From JBFIHZ01 sp041601535 (lineage in GTDB: Bacteria; Pseudomonadota; Gammaproteobacteria; Xanthomonadales; SZUA-36), in contig JBFIHZ010000012.1 in the NCBI GenBank assembly GCA_041601535.1, positions 1 to 26,079 of the forward strand: 26,079 bases of DNA. The letters are read 5' to 3'. The translations under genes and the position numbers were made by a program. A model generated the notes under the pieces. It was not told where the DNA came from and did no database searches. It saw nothing but the letters and a program-made list of their open reading frames with translations. Positions 15,936 through 21,809 of the stretch are shown here, one piece after another; positions within the stretch are counted from its first letter, which is position 1, and each line of letters opens with the position of its first letter.

Positions 15936-16616
15936 ATGCGATTTGTGTTCGCACTCTTTGTAACTATTGCTCTTATGACCGGCCCGGTCTTGGCGCAGGA
16001 CATTTCATCAGATAAGGGCAAGCTCAGCTACGCAGTGGGCTGGGACATTGGCGAAGACATTAAACGCCGTGGCGCTGAATTTGACGTTGAATCCATTATC
16101 GCCGCCATTCGGGATTCTGTGGCCGGCCGTGATGCCCAGGTTCCCAACGAGGAAATGGTTTCCCTGTTGACCGCACTGCAGCAGAAAGTGCGCCAGGAAC
16201 AGGCGGAAGCTTTCCGCAAGCTGTCAGAAGAAAATCAGGCCAAGAGCGCTGAGTTCCTGGCGGCAAATGCCAAGAAAAATGGCGTGGTCGCACTGCCCAG
16301 TGGTGTGCAATACCGCATCATTGATGAGGGCGAAGGCGCCCGTCCTGGCATGGAAAGCACGGTGAAAGTACATTACCGCGGTTCCAAGATGAGTGGCCTG
16401 GAGTTTGACAGCTCGTTCGCTCGCGGCGTGCCTGAGGAATTCACGGTCAACTCGGTACTGCGCGGCTGGCAGGAAGTGCTGCCGCTGATGAAGACTGGCG
16501 CTACCTGGCAGGTCTTCGTGCCACCCGAAATGGCCTTTGGTGCCCGCGGCAACCCGCCGGTTGGCCCCAATGAAGCTCTGACCTTCGACCTGAAACTGGT
16601 AGAAATCGTCAAGTAA
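15936..16616 (+). CDS. Secreted FKBP-type peptidyl-prolyl isomerase (FkpA/Mip-like)
   Basis: A 226-aa periplasmic or envelope PPIase and chaperone. It has a signal peptide of about 20 residues (cleavage likely after PVLA). An N-terminal dimerisation domain (about 25-110) with long charged helices follows, then a C-terminal FKBP domain (about 115-226) with VKVHYRG, FDSSFARG and the end block VGPNEALTFDLKLVEI. ATG 15936 is set by AGGAGG 8 nt upstream. E. coli FkpA has 270 aa; this form is nearer to Mip or FklB in length. It is a single-gene transcript with its own promoter and terminator. Confidence 0.94.
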   Translation: MRFVFALFVTIALMTGPVLAQDISSDKGKLSYAVGWDIGEDIKRRGAEFDVESIIAAIRDSVAGRDAQVPNEEMVSLLTALQQKVRQEQAEAFRKLSEENQAKSAEFLAANAKKNGVVALPSGVQYRIIDEGEGARPGMESTVKVHYRGSKMSGLEFDSSFARGVPEEFTVNSVLRGWQEVLPLMKTGATWQVFVPPEMAFGARGNPPVGPNEALTFDLKLVEIVK

Positions 16617-16639
16617 TGGCTTTCCGCCAATAGCTTCTG

Positions 16640-16675
16640 AGCGGGGTCACTCACAAGTGGCCCCGCTTTTTATTT
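16640..16675 (+). terminator. Strong rho-independent terminator of the FKBP gene
   Basis: AGCGGGGTCACT (16640-16651) pairs with AGTGGCCCCGCT (16656-16667) over a CACA loop: 12 bp with one G-T pair. It is followed by TTTTATTT. Confidence 0.92.
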
Positions 16676-16724
16676 GCCCGTATGATTTGCCCACTCTGCA
16701 GCAACTGCTTCAAGCGAACCTGAC

Positions 16725-16913
16725 ATGCCAGTCGATGAAGATCCGGTACAGTCGCCGTGTATAGGAATCTGCACCCTGAGCCACGATAATGTGTGCATGG
16801 GGTGTTTTCGTACGTCCAATGAAATTGGCAACTGGTTGAATTACAGCAACCGGGAACGCGCTCGCATCCTGGATCAACTGCCGGCGCGGCTGGAAGCGAT
16901 GTTCCGGAAATGA
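16725..16913 (+). CDS. DUF1289 family protein
   Basis: A 62-aa cytoplasmic protein with the DUF1289 cysteine pattern: C12-x3-C16-x7-C24-x2-C27, in PCIGICTLSHDNVCMGC. The following helix contains NWLNYSNRERARIL, also typical. The function is unknown; the four Cys suggest a metal or cluster site (inference). Its stop overlaps the Nudix ATG, so it is translationally coupled to it. A TATGAT at 16681-16686 could be a -10 element, but no -35 is seen. Confidence 0.88.
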   Translation: MPVDEDPVQSPCIGICTLSHDNVCMGCFRTSNEIGNWLNYSNRERARILDQLPARLEAMFRK

Positions 16914-17545
16914 TCGAGAGCAGCACGCAATTCGACCTGCAGTGGCGGCGCCGGCTGATTTCAGCCGTATCGCCTCTGGGGTCGGGCGTGGGCGGTCTGC
17001 GGGTCAATGGTTACCGCCCGCCGGGCCAGTCTGCTTACCGGCCCAACCGCACTGCAGCAGTGCTGGTGCCGGTGCTGGCCCGCGATGAACCGGAAGTGGT
17101 GCTGACCCGCCGCGCCGAGCATTTGCCGCATCACCCCGGCCAGGTCAGTTTTCCGGGCGGTGCTGCAGAAAAGCATGACACCTCAGCGGTGCATACCGCG
17201 ATGCGTGAGGCGCATGAAGAAATCGGCCTGCCGGCGGAGTGCACCCACCCCATCGGATTTCTCGATCGAATGGATACCATTTCTGATTATCGGGTGCTGC
17301 CGGTAGTGGCGCTGGTGCAGTGGCCGGTTTCCTGGCGGCTGGACACCCGAGAGGTGGCGGAAGTGTTTACCGTGCCACTGGCGGTGGCAATGGACCGCAG
17401 CAAATATACCTCCCAGATACTCAAACGCGATGGCCGCGAGCATGCCATCTGGACGCTGCAATGGGAAAACCAGACCATTTGGGGCGCCACCGCAGCAATA
17501 TTGCTCAACCTGGCCAGCCGCCTGGAGCGTCAAGATGCAACATGA
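16910..17545 (+). CDS. Nudix hydrolase, CoA pyrophosphatase type (NudL-like)
   Basis: A 211-aa protein. The segment VVLTRRAEHLPHHPGQVSFPGG (about residues 63-84) is the mark of the CoA-pyrophosphatase subgroup and runs into the Nudix box ending REAHEEIGL (about 101-109), with the metal-binding Glu residues intact. Expected reaction: CoA to 3',5'-ADP and 4'-phosphopantetheine. ATG 16910 overlaps the DUF1289 stop. The 3' end overlaps the sulfurtransferase start by 11 nt. A coenzyme-A-related and a sulfur-related enzyme in one operon may be simple co-packaging. Confidence 0.9.
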   Translation: MIESSTQFDLQWRRRLISAVSPLGSGVGGLRVNGYRPPGQSAYRPNRTAAVLVPVLARDEPEVVLTRRAEHLPHHPGQVSFPGGAAEKHDTSAVHTAMREAHEEIGLPAECTHPIGFLDRMDTISDYRVLPVVALVQWPVSWRLDTREVAEVFTVPLAVAMDRSKYTSQILKRDGREHAIWTLQWENQTIWGATAAILLNLASRLERQDAT

Positions 17546-18383
17546 AATTTTGCTGGATGCGAGACAATTAGACAGTCTGATCAAAGCCGATAACGTGGTG
17601 GTCGTGGACTGCCGGTTTGATCTGGGCAACCCGGTGCAGGGCGAGCAGGACTACCTGTCCGGGCACATTCCCGGCGCGTGCTACGCTCACCTGGATCACG
17701 ACCTGGCATCCGCCATGACGCCCACCAGTGGCCGTCATCCGTTGCCGTCAGAACAGCAGTTTGCGGGCTTTCTGTCGCGTATTGGCTGGCAGCCGGACCG
17801 CCTGCTGGTGGCCCACGACGAGCGCAACAATGCCATCGCGGTTCGCCTGTGGTGGCTGATGAAATACTTTGGTTTGCCGGCAGCGGTTCTGGACGGAGGT
17901 CTGGAAGCCTGGCAACGGGCCGGTTTGTCACTGGAAACCGGGCCAGTCGAACCTCGCCAGACGCCGCTGCCCGAACTGCAGCCCCGGCCGGAACTGACCG
18001 CCCGGGTGGATGAGATTCACGCCGGCCTGGACGAGCGGCAACACCTGCTGGTCGACGCCCGCGCAGCGGAACGGTTCAGCGGTGAAACAGAGCCGCTGGA
18101 TGCACGGGCCGGCCATATTCCGGGAGCCATCAACCGCTTCCTCGGCCAGAACCTGACCGCTTCAGGCGAGTTCAAAAGCCGCCAGCAGTTACGCGCGGAA
18201 TTCGAGCAACTGTTGGGTGGCACGGATATCGCCAGCGTGGTGCATTCCTGCGGCTCCGGCGTCACCGCCTGCCATAATGCATTTGCCATGGAACTGGCGG
18301 GCCTGGGCACGGCACGGGTGTACCCCGGTTCGTGGAGTGAGTGGTCGCGCGATGCGGCCCGGCCGGTGGCCACCGGCTCCTAA
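17535..18383 (+). CDS. 3-mercaptopyruvate/thiosulfate sulfurtransferase
   Basis: A 282-aa protein with two rhodanese domains. The N-terminal domain (about 1-135) contains VVVDCRFDLGNP, SGHIPGA and LDGGLEAW; its loop (VAHDERNN) lacks the catalytic Cys, as normal. The C-terminal domain has LVDARAAERFSGE, GHIPGAINR and the active loop CGSGVTAC, which is the mercaptopyruvate form (CG[S/T]GVT) and not the thiosulfate form. ATG 17535 is set by GGAG 7 nt upstream. No signal peptide is seen, so it is cytoplasmic. Confidence 0.92.
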   Translation: MQHEILLDARQLDSLIKADNVVVVDCRFDLGNPVQGEQDYLSGHIPGACYAHLDHDLASAMTPTSGRHPLPSEQQFAGFLSRIGWQPDRLLVAHDERNNAIAVRLWWLMKYFGLPAAVLDGGLEAWQRAGLSLETGPVEPRQTPLPELQPRPELTARVDEIHAGLDERQHLLVDARAAERFSGETEPLDARAGHIPGAINRFLGQNLTASGEFKSRQQLRAEFEQLLGGTDIASVVHSCGSGVTACHNAFAMELAGLGTARVYPGSWSEWSRDAARPVATGS

Positions 18384-18421
18384 GCCTTTGTGCCGGGCGT
18401 GCTCCGGGTTCAGCGGATTGG

Positions 18422-19174
18422 CTATTTTTTCTGCAGCCGCGCCACCAGGCCGTGCAGCGTTTCCTGGGTGACGTCGGAGAACCACAGGTCAGAAAAGTTT
18501 TCCAGCAAGTCCTTGTCCGGTTCATCGAACAATCCGTGCATATCGGCCCGCGCCATCTGGCGTGTCAGTGACATGGCATTGCGTGGCAACTGCAGCAGAT
18601 CCTGGCACCAGGCCACGCAGCGTTCCACCACGGCTTCCGGTGTGGGCTGCAGTTCATCCACCAGGCCAATATCCAGCGCTTCAGCAGCGCCCAGCATGGC
18701 GCCCGGAACCAGTATTTTCTCTGCCGGCCGGGGCCCTATGGCGCGCACCAGCGCCTGGTGGATTACCGATGAAACCACCAGTCCCACCTGTACCTCATTC
18801 AGACCGGTTTTGAATTTACCCTCGGCCATTACCCGGTAGTCTGCAAACAGCGCCAGCACGATACCGCCGGCCGGCGCATGCCCGGTCAAGGCAAATGCGG
18901 TTGGCACGGGCATCAGCGCGATGGTTTTCAGAGCATCATTGAATCGCTGCCAGAATTGCGCCAGCTGGGGCCGCTCCAGCTGCAGCAGGGCGGGCACATC
19001 CAGGCCGGCGGAAAACATGCCCGGCAGACCGGATACCACGACCGCATCAGCCTCAACTGCCGCCGTTTCAAGTGCGTCAATCAGGGCTTCGATCAGCTCC
19101 GGGTTGATGGCGTTGGCTGGCGGGCGGCTGATGCAGATTTCGCGTACCGCACCGTGGTCTTTGGTATTCAACAT
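18422..19174 (-). CDS. Crotonase-fold enoyl-CoA hydratase/isomerase, delta3,delta2-enoyl-CoA isomerase-like
   Basis: A 250-aa crotonase. The oxyanion-hole segments are FSAGLDV (about residues 54-60) and HAPAGG (about 99-104), and GLNEVQVGL carries the isomerase Glu near residue 126. The C-terminal part (RNAMSLTRQMARADMHGL to the end) resembles mitochondrial ECI1 more than hydratases, as does the GLNEVQVGL block. The expected role is moving cis/trans-3 double bonds to trans-2 in beta-oxidation of unsaturated fatty acids. The start ATG 19174 has GGAG about 10 nt upstream. It is monocistronic here, with no other fad gene nearby. A simple hydratase remains possible. Confidence 0.88.
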   Translation of the reverse strand: MLNTKDHGAVREICISRPPANAINPELIEALIDALETAAVEADAVVVSGLPGMFSAGLDVPALLQLERPQLAQFWQRFNDALKTIALMPVPTAFALTGHAPAGGIVLALFADYRVMAEGKFKTGLNEVQVGLVVSSVIHQALVRAIGPRPAEKILVPGAMLGAAEALDIGLVDELQPTPEAVVERCVAWCQDLLQLPRNAMSLTRQMARADMHGLFDEPDKDLLENFSDLWFSDVTQETLHGLVARLQKK

Positions 19175-19220
19175 AGCTTTATTGCTCCGTGGTTCATGGG
19201 GCCGGGATCAGCCTGGATTC

Positions 19221-19234
19221 AGACTGCGCAGTCT
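19221..19234. promoter_or_regulatory. 14-bp palindrome, candidate operator
   Basis: AGACTGCGCAGTCT is a perfect palindrome, 47 bp upstream of the crotonase start. It overlaps a candidate minus-strand -10 (TAGACT, complement of 19230-19235) with TTGATC as -35 (complement of 19253-19258) and a 17-bp spacer. A bound dimeric repressor there would block that promoter. The regulator is unknown. Confidence 0.45.
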
Positions 19235-19258
19235 AAACTGTGCCCGTTTTTCGATCAA
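19230..19258 (-). promoter_or_regulatory. Candidate promoter of the crotonase gene
   Basis: On the minus strand, TTGATC and TAGACT are separated by 17 bp; each matches four of six consensus bases. The -10 lies within the palindrome at 19221-19234. Confidence 0.4.
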
Positions 19259-19301
19259 AGCCAACATCGGCAGCGATGATCGGTGTGGCAAGCGCGGACC
19301 G

Positions 19302-19329
19302 GTGACAGCGAAAATCCCCGCGTTATACT
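19302..19329 (+). promoter_or_regulatory. Promoter of the small secreted protein gene
   Basis: GTGACA (19302-19307) and TATACT (19324-19329) each match five of six consensus bases, with a 16-bp spacer. The start codon is 27 bp further on. Confidence 0.6.
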
Positions 19330-19356
19330 GTAACCGCGAACACAGGAGAGGAAACG

Positions 19357-19758
19357 ATGATACAACGCCACCTGCCAAGGGCAATGATGACACTGGCTCT
19401 GGTTATGGCCACTTCGTTAACGGCCCGCGGTACCCAGGCTTCCGGTGTGCAGGTTATCAGCGCCACGGAGCTGGGAAAGCCGGTCAGCAGCCTGTCACGC
19501 AGCCCTGCATCAGGCACTTCACATCGGCACGTGCGGCAACGCCAGGAGTACGGCAAGGGCTACCGCTACGGCCACAGCGTAAGCGGCGCCAGGGGCAATA
19601 TCACCATCTGGTCAGCCAAACCGTATCAGGGCTATGGTTCCAGGCCTCATGCCAGCCAGCGCAGCATGAATTCCGTCCGTCCCAGCCCGCCCACCGGCCC
19701 CAGGCTGGAATACAAGCCGCAGTACGGCAAGGATTCCAGCCCGGAGTACGGCGACTGA
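19357..19758 (+). CDS. Small secreted Tyr/Gly/Ser-rich protein, unknown function
   Basis: A 133-aa protein I do not recognise. The start ATG 19357 has AGGAGAGG upstream. The N-terminus (positive start, hydrophobic MMTLALVMATSLTA, then small residues) looks like a signal peptide cleaved near residue 23-29. The mature part has no cysteine, is basic, and is rich in Tyr, Gly, Ser, Arg and Pro, with loose repeats of E/Q-Y-G such as EYGKG, QYGKD and EYGD. It looks disordered. It has its own promoter and ends 1 bp from the convergent DUF4139 gene. An envelope-associated or extracellular role is only inferred. Confidence 0.75.
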   Translation: MIQRHLPRAMMTLALVMATSLTARGTQASGVQVISATELGKPVSSLSRSPASGTSHRHVRQRQEYGKGYRYGHSVSGARGNITIWSAKPYQGYGSRPHASQRSMNSVRPSPPTGPRLEYKPQYGKDSSPEYGD

Positions 19759-19759
19759 T

Positions 19760-21256
19760 TTACCAGCTGTAATGCGCGGTGTAGCGGATTACCGCTTCGC
19801 CCTCGCTTGGCACGGTCACATCAAAGCCGATGCGGTTGCTGTTTTCCTTGTTGTACTGGTGAGTGGCGTCCTCGATGCTCCAGTTGGCCGCGCGGTACAG
19901 GTTTTCCAGCACCGTCACGCTGACGGCACTGTCCTTGTGATTGCGTAACCTGATTTCAAACGTTTCCCACAGGTTGCGGGTGCGGCTGTCCACGCGGAAA
20001 TCTGTTTGTTTGCGCTCACCCACCACGTCAAAGGCATTGCCCATCTTGATCAGGATGTCTTCATTGCGCGGCGTGTGGCCAATCACGTCTTCACCAATGA
20101 ACTCCAGGCTGCCGTCGGCATCATCCACCTGGTTGACCCGGACGCGGCCAGCCGGCATGGGGATGCCCAGGCTGTTTTTCTGCTCATTGGCAAAACGCAG
20201 GTTCACGCTGACATCTGCCCGCCCATGGCGCCCGTATTCCTGCTCCAGTTGCTGGTAACCGCGAAAACCGTAGGACAGGGTGGGTGCGAACACCAGCTCT
20301 TTCTCACAGGCCACATCGTGCGCAGTAGGTATCAGTTCGATTTGTTTGGTTGAATTGTCCGGCAAATCAGTGCGCCGGCCCAGCGTGTACAGGTGGTATT
20401 CAAAAAACGCCTTTTCAGCGAAACCGCTGCTGTCTTCAGCCATCGCGGTTTTGTACATCACCTCGCGCACCGGTTGTACCGGTTCAGCGCGGTTCACGTC
20501 GCCGGCAATCAGTTTCAGACGAGAGTTTTCATAGCTGGCACCGGACTGGTTGATGATGCTTACCCAGGCGGACAGGTCCAGCTTGCAGCCTTTGATTTCA
20601 TCCAGGATCAGATTGTAGTCCGCCCACCACGTCATGCCCTGCGTTTCGTATGCAATACGGGCCTTCTGCTTGCCGCTGGACGGGCTGTCCAGCAGCCATT
20701 CCAGCGTGGGCCGTGTATTCAGTCCGCCCGGCAGTTGGGCAAACTGCAGGTTGGAATAACTGCGAATGGCGCGCACGCTGCCGTCATCCATCTGCAGGGT
20801 CAGGCCATCGCCAATGCCCAGCAGGGTGCCTTCCACCAGGTCGACCTGGTCGCCGCGCGGCTGTTCCACCGTGATACGTTGCCCAAGATAGCGTTCCAGC
20901 AGTTTTTCCTGGCTGACCAGGTCGAACTGGAAGCTCTGCTCCAGCACCCGGGTGGCCGGCTTGTCCAGCGAACTGAAGGTGACCGTGGTCGGGTCGATCA
21001 GCGCCGCCACGTTGGTAATCCTCAGCGGATGCACGCCCCGTTGGATATCATAGGCGCGGTCATGCCGCACGATGGCATAGCCCGGCACGTTGCCGCCGTA
21101 TTGACGGCCGCCGGAAGGGCGGTACCATTCAGGCGCCACTGCGCCCGGCTGCACGCGGGAATAGATGGTAATGGAATCGTCGCTGCTGCTTGCCGTGTCG
21201 GCAGCCGCAGCCGCTGTGCTGATTGTTGCCAGTAACAAAGGAAGATATTTTTTCAT
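19760..21256 (-). CDS. Secreted DUF4139 domain protein
   Basis: A 498-aa protein with a clear signal peptide (KKYLPLLLATISTAAAAA, cleavage near residue 19), so it is exported. The rest resembles bacterial DUF4139 proteins: an N-terminal beta-rich part, a middle block ARIAYETQGMTWWADYNLIL near residue 203 with WVSIINQSGASYENSRLKL near 236, and a C-terminal part with TFEIRLRNHKDSAVSVTVLE and VTVPSEGEAVIRYT. The biochemical function of the family is unknown. It has one pair of cysteines (in GCK and ACEKE), which could be a disulfide. It is divergent from the PCuAC gene. Confidence 0.85.
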   Translation of the reverse strand: MKKYLPLLLATISTAAAAADTASSSDDSITIYSRVQPGAVAPEWYRPSGGRQYGGNVPGYAIVRHDRAYDIQRGVHPLRITNVAALIDPTTVTFSSLDKPATRVLEQSFQFDLVSQEKLLERYLGQRITVEQPRGDQVDLVEGTLLGIGDGLTLQMDDGSVRAIRSYSNLQFAQLPGGLNTRPTLEWLLDSPSSGKQKARIAYETQGMTWWADYNLILDEIKGCKLDLSAWVSIINQSGASYENSRLKLIAGDVNRAEPVQPVREVMYKTAMAEDSSGFAEKAFFEYHLYTLGRRTDLPDNSTKQIELIPTAHDVACEKELVFAPTLSYGFRGYQQLEQEYGRHGRADVSVNLRFANEQKNSLGIPMPAGRVRVNQVDDADGSLEFIGEDVIGHTPRNEDILIKMGNAFDVVGERKQTDFRVDSRTRNLWETFEIRLRNHKDSAVSVTVLENLYRAANWSIEDATHQYNKENSNRIGFDVTVPSEGEAVIRYTAHYSW

Positions 21257-21362
21257 GTTTTTTGTCCGTGAAGTCTCTGCTCGAAATCACCGTGCGCCAA
21301 ATTCAGGCCAGCCGGGTCATGCGCCTGCACACTGTGCCGGCAGCCGTGTTTCTGGTTCGACC

Positions 21363-21809
21363 GTGAATCGGCACATAAGATTCCCTGCTTTTGCCATCTT
21401 GTTGATTTTCTTTGTGATTGCCTCGGGTTGTGCCGCGGAACCCGCGCCCGGTCTGGCGCTTGAAGCTGCCTGGGTACGGGCCATGCCACCTGGCAAGTCC
21501 ATGACCGCCGCTTATGGCACGGTGATCAACAACTACCCGCAAGCGATCGAAATTGTATCCATCAGCAGTGATGCCTATGCGCATGTCAGCCTGCACCAGT
21601 CGGTGCTGGAAAACGGCGTGGCCAGCATGCGGGCGGTTGAGCCCTGGCTCATGGAGGCAGACAGCCGCCTGCAGCTGGAACCCGGTGGCTATCATTTGAT
21701 GCTGATGCGCCCACAGCGCGCCATCGCGGCCGGCGATCAGGTCAGCCTGGTGCTGACCACCGGCGACGGTGCTGAGTACCGTTTCACGCTGCCGGTGGAA
21801 TCACGCTGA
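21363..21809 (+). CDS. PCuAC-type copper chaperone, possible lipoprotein
   Basis: A 148-aa protein of the PCuAC family. It has a hydrophobic N-terminus (FPAFAILLIFFVIASGC) where Cys may be lipidated, although the lipobox has Ala at -3. The copper pattern is H-x(n)-M-x(n)-H-x-M: AHVSLHQ, ASMRAVEP and GGYHLMLM, all present. Such proteins deliver Cu(I) to the CuA site of cytochrome oxidase in the periplasm. GTG 21363 is chosen because it gives a normal signal sequence; the frame is open further upstream, but that part lies opposite the DUF4139 start and is not protein-like. No good ribosome site was found. Its 3' end overlaps uvrA by 9 bp, tail to tail. Confidence 0.88.
   Translation: MNRHIRFPAFAILLIFFVIASGCAAEPAPGLALEAAWVRAMPPGKSMTAAYGTVINNYPQAIEIVSISSDAYAHVSLHQSVLENGVASMRAVEPWLMEADSRLQLEPGGYHLMLMRPQRAIAAGDQVSLVLTTGDGAEYRFTLPVESR

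Noticed and set aside
20393..21235. Plus-strand open frame of 280 codons opposite the DUF4139 gene
   Set aside because: It has no domain or ribosome site, and the opposite strand encodes a signal-peptide protein with family blocks.
21165..21362. N-terminal extension of the PCuAC protein
   Set aside because: The frame is open but lies opposite the DUF4139 start and would bury the secretion signal; GTG 21363 gives a normal exported protein.
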